Shown one piece after another: positions 8,527-15,853 of a stretch of 64,000 nucleotides of DNA. A program made the translations under genes and the position numbers. Location of the stretch: positions 124,001 through 188,000 of the forward strand of contig NZ_JANUGW010000005.1 of the NCBI RefSeq assembly GCF_024753285.1, read 5' to 3'. Position 1 is the first letter of the stretch; each line of letters opens with the position of its first letter. This DNA comes from Massilia pinisoli. Lineage in GTDB: Bacteria > Pseudomonadota > Gammaproteobacteria > Burkholderiales > Burkholderiaceae_D. The notes beneath the pieces are model-generated. The model was not told the DNA's origin and did not search any database. It worked only from the letters and a program-made list of their open reading frames with translations.

Positions 8527-9833
8527 ACACGCGGTGGGCCATCCCCTGGCCGCGCAGCCTGTACGCGCGCCTCGCGCTGATCCTGTTCGCCGGGCTCGCG
8601 CTGGCACAGGGCCTGTCCGTCGCGCTCACGTTCACGGAACGCGACCAGGCGACGACGCAACTGATGATGGGTTATGTGGAGCGCGAGGTGGCGAGCTCCG
8701 TCGCCCTGCTCGACCTGCTGCCGGCGGCCGAGCGGCCCGCGTGGCTGCCGCGGCTCGCGCGCCGCAGCTACCGTTTCATCCTCGGCCCGGGCGAGACGAT
8801 CGGCGCGATGCCGGACGAGAAGCTGTCGGCGCAGATCGCCGCTTCGATCGCGCAAGGCATCGGGCGCAGCTATCCGCTCACCGTGAACGGCCTCGGAAAC
8901 AGCGGGCGCATGCAGGTCCACCTGCGCCTCACGGACGGCTCGCCGTTGACCATCGACGTCGTGCCGATGCGCGGCGTGCCGCTGTCGCCGTGGCTGCCGT
9001 ACATGCTCGCGACGCAGCTGGCGATCCTCGCCGCGTGCTGCTGGCTCGCCGTGCGCCAGGCCGTGCGCCCGCTGCGCACCCTGGCCGAAGCGGCCGATGC
9101 GCTGGGTCCCGACCTGCGGCCCGTCGAGCTGCCGGAACGGGGGCCATCGGAAGTCCTGCGTTCGGCGCGCGCGTTCAACGCCATGCAGCGCCGCATCGCC
9201 GCGTACGTCGACGAGCGCGTGCGCATCCTCGCCGCCATCTCGCACGATTTGCAGACACCGATCACGCGCATGCGCCTGCGCGTGGACCTGATGGACGACG
9301 AAGCGCAGCAGCCGCGCTTGCGCGCGGACCTCGAGGAATTGCAGGGCCTCGTCAAGGACGGCATCGGCTATGCGCGCGCCATGCACGGCGAACGGGAGCC
9401 GGCGCGCGCCATCGACCTCGACGCGCAGCTCGACAGCCTCGTGCTGGACTACCGCGACGCGGGCAGTGCCGTCACGCTGGAGGGCCGCATCGGCGCGCCC
9501 GTGCAGACGCGCCCGAAAGCGTTGCGCCGCATCGTCGGCAACCTCGTCGACAATGCGCTGCGCTACGGCGGCGGCGCGTCCATCGTCGTTGGCCGCGACA
9601 GCCAAGGCGCGGTGCTCGTGCGCGTGCTGGACGACGGTCCCGGCATCCCCGCCGAGCAGCTGGAAGCCGTGTTCGAACCGTTCTTCCGGCTCGAGGGGTC
9701 GCGCAACCGCGACACGGGCGGCACGGGCCTCGGGCTCGCCATCGCGCGCCAGCTCGCGGGGAGTCTCGGCGGGACGCTCACGTTGCACAACCGGCCGGAG
9801 GGTGGATTGGAAGCACGCCTCACGCTCCCGTAA
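8523..9833 (+). CDS. Sensor histidine kinase, EnvZ-like
   Basis: Inner-membrane kinase of 436 residues, partner of the preceding regulator. TM helices at about residues 15-36 and 155-178 flank a periplasmic domain of about 120 residues. A HAMP-like linker follows, then the H box ISHDLQTPITRMRLRVD with His241. The ATPase domain has N (NLVDNALRYGG), G1 (DDGPGIP) and G2 (GGTGLGLAIA) boxes. The sensed signal is unknown; the periplasmic domain and redox neighbours hint at envelope thiol or redox stress (inference). Confidence 0.95.
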   Translation: MNTRWAIPWPRSLYARLALILFAGLALAQGLSVALTFTERDQATTQLMMGYVEREVASSVALLDLLPAAERPAWLPRLARRSYRFILGPGETIGAMPDEKLSAQIAASIAQGIGRSYPLTVNGLGNSGRMQVHLRLTDGSPLTIDVVPMRGVPLSPWLPYMLATQLAILAACCWLAVRQAVRPLRTLAEAADALGPDLRPVELPERGPSEVLRSARAFNAMQRRIAAYVDERVRILAAISHDLQTPITRMRLRVDLMDDEAQQPRLRADLEELQGLVKDGIGYARAMHGEREPARAIDLDAQLDSLVLDYRDAGSAVTLEGRIGAPVQTRPKALRRIVGNLVDNALRYGGGASIVVGRDSQGAVLVRVLDDGPGIPAEQLEAVFEPFFRLEGSRNRDTGGTGLGLAIARQLAGSLGGTLTLHNRPEGGLEARLTLP

Positions 9834-9854
9834 ACGTCGATGCTCGCGGCTCTC

Positions 9855-9885
9855 GTAGGGTGGACGGCAGAGCCGTCCACCCTAC
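9855..9885. repeat. REP-like palindrome, GTGGACGG class (between convergent genes)
   Basis: A near-perfect hairpin: GTAGGGTGGACGG, a five-base loop, CCGTCCACCCTAC. It occupies most of the 55-base space between the convergent kinase and GST stop codons and may act as a bidirectional terminator. Same class as the pair at 17785-17898. Confidence 0.7.
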
Positions 9886-9888
9886 CCG

Positions 9889-10533
9889 TCACCGCAACGT
9901 GGCCTGCGCGTTGTCGGCAAACGCCGGGATATCGGCCAGCCGCCGCGCGATCGCCTCCACGTGCGGCCAGCGCGCCAGCGGCAAGTCCACGCGCCCCGCG
10001 TTCAGCGCCTGCGGGAACAGGAACACGTCCGCGAGGCCCGGCGTATCGCCCGCACAGAAACGGCTGGGCACGACGGCGTGACGCCGCGCCAGCAGCGCTT
10101 CCAGCGCGTCGATGCCCTCTGCCGTCCAATGCCGGCGCCACGCGGGCGCCGTCGTCTCGTCGGATCCCGGCAGGCTCGCCAGATGGTTCACGACGCGCGG
10201 CGTCACGATCGCATGCGTCTCGGCCAGCACGGCCAGCACGAAGGCACGCACCCACGCCCGCGTCGCGGCGTCGGACGGCAGCAGCGGCGACTGTGGATAG
10301 ACTTCGTCCAGGTACTCGACGATGGCCAGCGATTGCGTCAGCAGCACGCCGTCGTCCGTCAGCAGCGCCGGGACGAGGCCTTGCGGATTCACGTCCAGGT
10401 AGGCCGGCCGGCGGTTCTCCGCGCCGCTGCCCACGATCTCGACGGGGATGCGCTCGACGGCGATGCCTTTCAGCGCGAGGGTGATGCGCACGCGCGCGGC
10501 GGCGGACGAGATGGCGGCGTCGTACAGTTTCAT
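9889..10533 (-). CDS. Maleylacetoacetate isomerase-like glutathione S-transferase
   Basis: Zeta-class-like GST of 214 residues from the ATG at 10533 (GAGG upstream). It has KLYDAAISSAAARVRITLALKG at the N terminus (the S-S-A active-site region of zeta GSTs), NPQGLVPALL and TQSLAIVEYLDE. The C-terminal domain has FCAGDTPGLADVFLFPQ. It resembles MaiA, but a better-placed maiA sits next to fah at 22784, so this paralogue may serve another substrate. Divergent from an OhrR-like regulator that probably controls it. Confidence 0.88.
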   Translation of the reverse strand: MKLYDAAISSAAARVRITLALKGIAVERIPVEIVGSGAENRRPAYLDVNPQGLVPALLTDDGVLLTQSLAIVEYLDEVYPQSPLLPSDAATRAWVRAFVLAVLAETHAIVTPRVVNHLASLPGSDETTAPAWRRHWTAEGIDALEALLARRHAVVPSRFCAGDTPGLADVFLFPQALNAGRVDLPLARWPHVEAIARRLADIPAFADNAQATLR

Positions 10534-10548
10534 CGGTGGCTCCTCGAA

Positions 10549-10645
10549 TTGGTTATCGAAATAATGATTATTAAAGAAATCGTGTAGCAAAGTCTAGCAG
10601 CGCTTCCCGTCGTTTTCAAGTACGATAACGGTTATCACGATAACT
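10549..10645. promoter_or_regulatory. Candidate MarR/OhrR operators in the GST-regulator divergent region
   Basis: The palindrome GATAACGGTTATC spans 10624-10636 and is followed by another GATAAC half-site at 10640-10645. On the other side, GGTTATCGAAATAATGATT begins at 10549, near the GST promoter. The recurrence of GATAAC/GTTATC on both flanks of a 123-base divergent promoter is typical of MarR-family autoregulation. Binding is inferred. Confidence 0.45.
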
Positions 10646-10656
10646 TTTTCGACGCC

Positions 10657-11127
10657 ATGGCAACCGACAACACCACCCGCGCCAAGGCCGCCCGCATGGC
10701 GGACTTCATGTGCTTCGCGATCTACTCCACGAACCTCGCGTATTCGCGCGTCTACAAGCCCGTGCTGGATGCGCTGGGCCTCACCTACCCGCAATACCTG
10801 GCCATCATCGCCCTGTGGGAAGAAGACCACCAGACCGTGAAGAGCCTCAGCGAAAAGCTGTTCCTGGAGCCGAGCACCGTCACCCCGATGCTCAAGCGGC
10901 TGGAAGCGATGGGCTACCTCCGCCGCGAACGCGACAAGGAAGACGAGCGCAACGTGCGGATCTCCCTCACGGATGCCGGCCGCGCACTGCGCGAGAAGGG
11001 CCTCGGATTCGGCAAGCAGACGGTCGCCGCATCGGGCCTGAGTCCAGAGGAATTCCCCGCGCTGCAGAAAGCGATCGTGCGCCTGCGCGACAACCTGATC
11101 GAGGCGGCAGGCAAGGCGCAAGACTGA
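10657..11127 (+). CDS. MarR/OhrR-family transcriptional regulator
   Basis: Winged-helix repressor of 156 residues. The N-terminal CFAIYSTNLAYSRVYKPVL places a cysteine at residue 19, matching the peroxide-sensing Cys of OhrR, and LTYPQYLAIIALWE is characteristic of the same subfamily. The DNA-binding region is KSLSEKLFLEPSTVTPMLKRLEAMGYLRRERDKEDERNV at about residues 64-102. It probably senses organic peroxides or electrophiles through Cys19 and represses the divergent GST. No ohr gene is visible here. Confidence 0.9.
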   Translation: MATDNTTRAKAARMADFMCFAIYSTNLAYSRVYKPVLDALGLTYPQYLAIIALWEEDHQTVKSLSEKLFLEPSTVTPMLKRLEAMGYLRRERDKEDERNVRISLTDAGRALREKGLGFGKQTVAASGLSPEEFPALQKAIVRLRDNLIEAAGKAQD

Positions 11128-11131
11128 CCGT

Positions 11132-11737
11132 TCACACTTCCGCGACGGGCGTCCCGTGCGCCTTCAGCGCGGCCATGACGAAATCGACCGTCGCGCCGAG
11201 TTGCGCCGCGCCGGCACCCGCCTTCGCGCTGATGCGCATGCCGCGGATCGCCGTGTGGATGAAGTGGGCGGCCGTGGCGGGATCAACGCCGGCGGCCAGT
11301 TCGCCCGCGCGCCGCGCACGCGCGAGAGCGTCGGCGAAGATCGTTTCCGTGACCCGTTGCGAACGCTCGATGAGCGCCCGCACGTCGGCGTCGGCCTGGC
11401 CGAATTCCGCCACCGCGTTGACGCTGAGGCAGCCGCGCGCGCGCAGGGCCGCGTCGGCACCCGCGACCTGGCGCAGGAACGCTTCCAGTGCCGCCAGCGG
11501 CGAGGCCCCGGCCGCGAGCCGGCGCCGCAACTCCGCGCCGCCCGTGTCCGTGTAATGCGCGAGCGCGGCGAGGTAGAGCTGCTTCTTGTCGCCGAACGTG
11601 TCGTACATGCTCTGGCGGCCGATGCCCATCGCACGCAACAAATCGTCCGTGGACGTCGCCTCGTACCCCTGCTCCCAGAACACCTTCACCGCCGCATCGA
11701 GCGCCGCGGCCGGGTCGAATACCTTTGTTCTTGCCAT
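11132..11737 (-). CDS. TetR/AcrR-family transcriptional regulator
   Basis: Repressor of 201 residues from the ATG at 11737 (MARTKVFDPAAALDAAVKVFWEQGYEATSTDDLLRAMGIGRQSMYDTFGDKKQLY). The N-terminal helix-turn-helix lies at about residues 27-50; the ligand-binding part follows, with the RGCLSVNAVAEF stretch usual in this subfamily. Convergent with the OhrR-like gene (4-base gap) and divergent from an SDR gene, its most likely target. Confidence 0.92.
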   Translation of the reverse strand: MARTKVFDPAAALDAAVKVFWEQGYEATSTDDLLRAMGIGRQSMYDTFGDKKQLYLAALAHYTDTGGAELRRRLAAGASPLAALEAFLRQVAGADAALRARGCLSVNAVAEFGQADADVRALIERSQRVTETIFADALARARRAGELAAGVDPATAAHFIHTAIRGMRISAKAGAGAAQLGATVDFVMAALKAHGTPVAEV

Positions 11738-11749
11738 CGTTTTTAATCT

Positions 11750-11840
11750 TGACTGATCTATCCAGAATGGCAGTATAATCAAAAACTCCGCGATCGGCCA
11801 CGCCGGTCTTTTTTTTCACAATTTTGGACCAATCAGTCCA
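11750..11840. promoter_or_regulatory. Candidate TetR operators between the regulator and the SDR gene
   Basis: A 16-base dyad TGGACCAATCAGTCCA lies at 11825-11840, just before the SDR ribosome site. A second copy with the same core (TGGATAGATCAGTCA read on the minus strand, about 11750-11764) lies just upstream of the TetR gene. Two related dyads flanking a divergent promoter fit TetR autoregulation; not demonstrated. Confidence 0.5.
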
Positions 11841-11851
11841 GAAAGGCTCGT

Positions 11852-12589
11852 ATGAACTCCCTCACCGGAAAGGTCGCATTCGTCACCGGCGGTTCGCGCG
11901 GCATCGGCGCCGCCATCGTCCGTCGCCTCGCGGCCGACGGCGCCACCGTCGCGTTCACGTACGTCAGCGCCTACGACCGCGCATTGCAACTGGCGGCCGA
12001 GATCGACGCGGCGGGCGGCCGCGCCCTGCCGCTGCGCGCGGACAGCGCCGACGCGCAGGCGCTGCAGCACGCCATCGCGGACGTGGCCACGCAGTTCGGC
12101 CGCCTCGACATCCTCGTCAACAGCGCGGGCATCCTCGTGCACAAGGACCTCGATGCGACGACGCTGGACGACTACGACCACATCGCCGCCGTCAACGTGC
12201 GCGCCCTGTTCATCGCAACGCAGGCGGCCGTGCCGCACATGGGAGAAGGCGGACGCATCGTCAACATCGGCAGCATGGTGGCGGACCGCGCCGGTGGTCC
12301 GGGCGTCGCCCTGTACGCGATGAGCAAGGCGGCCGTCGCAGGCCTCACGCGCGGGCTCGCGCGCGACCTCGGGCCGCGCGGCATCACGGTGAACAACGTG
12401 CAGCCGGGACCGACGGAGACGGAGATCGTCGCGGACGAATCCGTGCGCGCGTACCTGCGCGCGCAGATCCCGGTCGGGCGGATGGGGCAGGATGCCGAGA
12501 TCGCAGGGCTGGTGGCCTACCTCGTGGGCACCGAGGCGGGATATGTCAACGGCGCGTCGTTGACGATCGACGGGGGCTTCGTGGCCTGA
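11852..12589 (+). CDS. SDR-family NAD(P)-dependent oxidoreductase
   Basis: Classical short-chain dehydrogenase of 245 residues, FabG-like. Cofactor motif TGGSRGIG at residues 12-19, NSAG at 90-93, and catalytic Ser141, Tyr155 and Lys159 (YAMSK). The C-terminal PGPTETEI and NGASLTIDGGF segments are normal. The substrate cannot be read from sequence. Probably induced by the ligand of the divergent TetR protein. Confidence 0.95.
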   Translation: MNSLTGKVAFVTGGSRGIGAAIVRRLAADGATVAFTYVSAYDRALQLAAEIDAAGGRALPLRADSADAQALQHAIADVATQFGRLDILVNSAGILVHKDLDATTLDDYDHIAAVNVRALFIATQAAVPHMGEGGRIVNIGSMVADRAGGPGVALYAMSKAAVAGLTRGLARDLGPRGITVNNVQPGPTETEIVADESVRAYLRAQIPVGRMGQDAEIAGLVAYLVGTEAGYVNGASLTIDGGFVA

Positions 12590-12668
12590 ACGGGGCCGAT
12601 GGCGACCACGTTGGCCATGTGTTGCGCGTTGATGATGCGCGGCGCGGCGTACCGGGCCGCTTCGGCAA

Positions 12669-13391
12669 TCAGAAGCGTTCGGTCTCGTGCAGATAACGCC
12701 AGCGCCCAGACGGCAGCTGGCCCAGCGCGATGCGCCCGATGCGCAGCCGGCGCAGCGACTTGACGGTCAAGCCGACTTCCGCGCACATGGCGGCCACCTG
12801 CCCCGGCCGGATGTCCTTGCCGGCCAGGCGCAGGCGCGCCTCGCTTTGCCAGCTGGCCTTCAGCGGCACGGTCGCCCTGCCCTGCACGCGCATGCCTGCG
12901 TTCAGGCGCGCCAGGCCATCCTCTAGAATGGCGCCCGTCACCTCGGCCACGTATTCCTGTTCGATCCGCGCGCCGTCGTCGACCAGCTTGCGCGTCACGC
13001 GCCAGTCCTGGCTCAGCACGAGCAAGCCGCTCGCTTCCGGTTCCAGCGGCGTGACGACAGTCAGGCGCGCCAAGTGCCGGCGCAGGAAGCGCGTGTCGCC
13101 GCCTGACGCCAGCGTCTCCGGTGCGATCAGCGCCAGCGCGCCGGCCGCATCGACGCCGGCCGGCTTGTGCAGCAAGATCGTCACGGGCGCGGGCTCCACG
13201 GGCTGTGCGCCCGGCAGCAGCGCCACCGGTTGCTCAGGCGTCACGCGCGTGGCCGGGTCTTCGACGACGGCGCCGTCGACCGTCACCCAGCCGCCCGCAA
13301 CATAGCGCTCGGCTTCGGCGCGCGAGCACGGCACGATCTCGGCCACGCGCTTGGCCAGACGGATGCCTTCCTCAGTCAAGGGCTGCGTCAT
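12669..13391 (-). CDS. RsuA/RluF-family pseudouridine synthase-like protein (catalytic Asp replaced)
   Basis: 240 residues from the ATG at 13391. An S4-type RNA-binding domain spans about residues 1-60 (LAKRVAEIVPCSRAEAERYVAGGWVTVDG). The pseudouridine synthase fold follows (TILLHKPAGV, KSLRRLRIGRIALGQLP). The motif that normally reads G-R-L-D-x-x-T/S-x-G-L reads TPLEPEASGLL here, so the catalytic Asp appears to be Glu117. It may be an RNA-binding protein without synthase activity, or use Glu. Its ATG overlaps the threonine aldolase stop by four bases, so it belongs to that transcription unit. Confidence 0.85.
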   Translation of the reverse strand: MTQPLTEEGIRLAKRVAEIVPCSRAEAERYVAGGWVTVDGAVVEDPATRVTPEQPVALLPGAQPVEPAPVTILLHKPAGVDAAGALALIAPETLASGGDTRFLRRHLARLTVVTPLEPEASGLLVLSQDWRVTRKLVDDGARIEQEYVAEVTGAILEDGLARLNAGMRVQGRATVPLKASWQSEARLRLAGKDIRPGQVAAMCAEVGLTVKSLRRLRIGRIALGQLPSGRWRYLHETERF

Positions 13392-14425
13392 TGCAAAGTC
13401 CAGTAACGGAAGAAGGATTCGAATGCGGCGATGGTCGTCCGCACGTCGGCGCTCGTGACGTCCAGGTGCGTCACGAGACGCGTGTGCGGCGCGATCGATG
13501 CGCGGATGCCCTGGCGCGCCAGCGCGTCCGCCAGCGGCGCGCACGCGGCTTGCGGGATCTCGACGTAGAAGATGTTCGTTTGCGGCGTCGTTACTGTCAG
13601 TGCTTCGATGCGCGCGAGGCCCGCGGATAGGTCGGCCGCGTTCTGGTGGTCGTCCGCGAGGCGCGCGACGTTATGCTCCAGCGCGTAATGCGCAGCGGCC
13701 GCGATGACGCCGGCCTGGCGCATGCCGCCGCCCAGCATCTTGCGCCAGCGCTTGCCCTGCTCGACGAAGGCCTTCGGCCCCAGCAGCACGGAACCTACGG
13801 GTGCGCCGAGACCTTTCGACAGGCACACGGACACGGTGTCGAACCCGGTCGCCGCGTCGCGCAAGCTGATGCCCTGCTTGACCGCCGCATTGCAGATCCG
13901 GGCGCCGTCCAGGTGCGTGGCGAGGCCTTTCGCATGCGCGAAGTCCGTCGCGGCCTTCACGTAGGCCTGCGGCAGTACGCGTCCGCCGATCGTGTTTTCC
14001 AGCGCCAGCACGCGCGTGCGCGCGAAGTGCATGTCGTCCGGCTTGATGTACGCGGCGATGTCGGTGATGGCGATGCTGCCGTCTGGCTGGTTCGCGATGG
14101 GCTGCGGCTGGATCGAGCCCAGCACCGCTGCGCCGCCGCCTTCGTACTTGTACGTGTGCGCTTCCTGGCCGACGAGGTATTCGTCGCCACGGCCGCAATG
14201 CGTCATCAGCGCGATGAGGTTCGTCTGCGTGCCGGTCGGCGCGAACAGACCCGCTTCGAAGCCGAACAGCTCGGCCGCGAAATCCTGCAGGCGGTTGACT
14301 GTGGGGTCGTCGCCATAGACGTCGTCGCCGACGGGCGCCGCCGCCATCGCGGCGCGCATCGCGGCGGACGGCTGGGTGACGGTGTCGCTGCGCAGGTCGA
14401 TCCAGCGGTCGTGGTGGTCGCTCAT
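13388..14425 (-). CDS. ltaE: Low-specificity L-threonine aldolase
   Basis: PLP enzyme that cleaves L-threonine and L-allo-threonine to glycine and acetaldehyde. 345 residues, standard length. It has the N-terminal DLRSDTVTQPS and GDDVYGDDPTVNRL, substrate/PLP residues in PTGTQTNLIALMTH and HLDGARICNAAV, and the PLP lysine Lys204 in CLSKGLGAPVGS. It starts seven bases after the methyltransferase stop and overlaps the next gene, so it is part of the run descending from the isc operon. Confidence 0.95.
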   Translation of the reverse strand: MSDHHDRWIDLRSDTVTQPSAAMRAAMAAAPVGDDVYGDDPTVNRLQDFAAELFGFEAGLFAPTGTQTNLIALMTHCGRGDEYLVGQEAHTYKYEGGGAAVLGSIQPQPIANQPDGSIAITDIAAYIKPDDMHFARTRVLALENTIGGRVLPQAYVKAATDFAHAKGLATHLDGARICNAAVKQGISLRDAATGFDTVSVCLSKGLGAPVGSVLLGPKAFVEQGKRWRKMLGGGMRQAGVIAAAAHYALEHNVARLADDHQNAADLSAGLARIEALTVTTPQTNIFYVEIPQAACAPLADALARQGIRASIAPHTRLVTHLDVTSADVRTTIAAFESFFRYWTLQ

Positions 14426-14432
14426 GTCGGTG

Positions 14433-15296
14433 TCAAACAGTCGATGGTTCGGTGTAGAAGCGCGAGGAGAGTTCTTCGAGGCCCACTTCGGCCAGCACCT
14501 GCTGCAGGCGCTCGGCCGGCCGGCGGCGCGGCAGGTTTTTATACGTCGCGACGATCAGCTCGTTCTTCATCGAGTGCTCCCAGCCCACCAGTTCCGTGAC
14601 GGTGACCTGGTAACCGTGCGCCTCCAGCTGCAGGCAGCGCAGCACGTTCGTGATCTGGCTGCCGAATTCGCGCGTGTGGATCGGATGGCGCCAGATCTCC
14701 GTGAGCGCGCTGCGGCCCAGATCACGGCTCTTATTCTTGCGCAGCACGGACGCGACTTCGGCCTGGCAGCACGGCACCAGCACGATGTGCTTCGCGTGCT
14801 TCTTCAGCGCGAAGTCGATGGCGTCGTCCGTCGCCGTGTTGCAGGCGTGCAGGGCCGTCACCACGTCGATCGTCGCGGGCAGCTTGTCGGATTCCGTCGA
14901 CTCCGCGACGGACAGGTTCAGGAACGACATGCCGGGGAAGCCCAGCCGCGCGGCCAGTTCCGTCGATTTCTGCACGAGTTCTTCGCGGGTCTCGATGCCG
15001 TAGATGTGGCCTGCGTTCTCTCGCCCCTTGAAGAACAGGTCGTACAGGATGAAACCCAGGTAGGACTTGCCGGCGCCGTGGTCAACAACCGTGGCGCTCT
15101 CCCCAACGTCCTTGAGCAGCGGCTCGATGAACTGCACGAGGTGGTAGACCTGCTTCAGCTTGCGCCGGCTGTCCTGGTTCAGCTTCCCGTCGCGCGTGAG
15201 GATATGCAGTTCCTTCAGCAGTTCGATCGACTGGCCCGGCTTGATTTCCGGGGCCTGTTCGTAGATCGTCGGGACTTCCTTTTTACTTTGCTTCAT
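14433..15296 (-). CDS. Class I SAM-dependent methyltransferase (METTL25/PF13679-like) attached to the isc operon
   Basis: 287 residues. The SAM-binding motif I is TVVDHGAGKSYLGF at about residues 69-82. An acidic motif II region lies around IYGIETREE, then VTALHACNTATDDAI and VPCCQAEVA (adjacent cysteines at 176-177), the pattern of the Methyltransf_32 family. The target is unknown; the N-terminal basic KQVYHLVQFIEPLL region could contact RNA or protein. Its ATG lies inside the iscX frame (14-base overlap), arguing for translational coupling to Fe-S assembly genes. Confidence 0.85.
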   Translation of the reverse strand: MKQSKKEVPTIYEQAPEIKPGQSIELLKELHILTRDGKLNQDSRRKLKQVYHLVQFIEPLLKDVGESATVVDHGAGKSYLGFILYDLFFKGRENAGHIYGIETREELVQKSTELAARLGFPGMSFLNLSVAESTESDKLPATIDVVTALHACNTATDDAIDFALKKHAKHIVLVPCCQAEVASVLRKNKSRDLGRSALTEIWRHPIHTREFGSQITNVLRCLQLEAHGYQVTVTELVGWEHSMKNELIVATYKNLPRRRPAERLQQVLAEVGLEELSSRFYTEPSTV

Positions 15297-15477
15297 CGAT
15301 CCATGCCGCCTGTATGGCTTCCAGAACGCGTTCGCCGCCGCGCGTGCGGTCGTCGTCGAAGCCGTCTAGCGCGACGACCCAGTTATGCAGGTCGACGAAG
15401 CGCACGGTGGCCGGATCGACGTCCGGGTAGGTTTCGTACAAGGCCTCGGCGATGGCCGTGACATCGGTCCACTTCAT
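15283..15477 (-). CDS. iscX: IscX, Fe-S cluster assembly adaptor
   Basis: Small acidic protein of 64 residues that binds IscS and modulates cluster assembly. The sequence has MKWTDVTAIAEALYETYPDVDPATVRFVDLHNWVVAL with the conserved DPxxVRFxDLxxWV stretch and C-terminal EAIQAAWIDEA. The start at 15477 has GGAGGAT upstream. Located after fdx, as in other isc operons. Confidence 0.95.
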   Translation of the reverse strand: MKWTDVTAIAEALYETYPDVDPATVRFVDLHNWVVALDGFDDDRTRGGERVLEAIQAAWIDEAK

Positions 15478-15494
15478 GGAATCCTCCGTCGTGA

Positions 15495-15833
15495 TCAATG
15501 GTTCTCGGCTGCGTGGTTGATCGTGTACTTCGGGATCTCGACGACGAGGTCTTCGTCGGCGATGATCGCCTGGCAGGACAGGCGCGAGTTCGGCTCGAGG
15601 CCCCAGGCCTTGTCGAGCATGTCCTCTTCCTTTTCCTCCTGCTCGTTCAGCGAATCGAAGCCTTCGCGCACGATCACGTGGCACGTCGTGCACGCGCACA
15701 CGCGGTCGCAGGCGTGCTCGATCTCGATGTCGTTCTCGAGCAGCGTGTCGCAGATCGACTTGCCGCTCTGGCCTTCGAGCACGGCGCCTTCGGGGCAGAA
15801 GACGGGATGGGGGAGGATGACGATTTGTGGCAC
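15495..15833 (-). CDS. fdx: ISC-type 2Fe-2S ferredoxin
   Basis: Adrenodoxin-type ferredoxin of 112 residues that supplies electrons for Fe-S cluster assembly. The cluster ligands are visible in HACDRVCACTTCHVIV (C-x5-C-x2-C) and RLSCQAI. It sits between hscA and iscX, with 20 bases to the hscA stop. Confidence 0.96.
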   Translation of the reverse strand: MPQIVILPHPVFCPEGAVLEGQSGKSICDTLLENDIEIEHACDRVCACTTCHVIVREGFDSLNEQEEKEEDMLDKAWGLEPNSRLSCQAIIADEDLVVEIPKYTINHAAENH

Positions 15834-15853
15834 TTCTTGACCTCTTCGATTGT

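Noticed and set aside
9855-9885. Palindrome as a simple intrinsic terminator
   Set aside because: There is no T run and the same unit recurs elsewhere in non-terminal positions, so it is better described as a REP-like repeat, although it may also terminate transcription.
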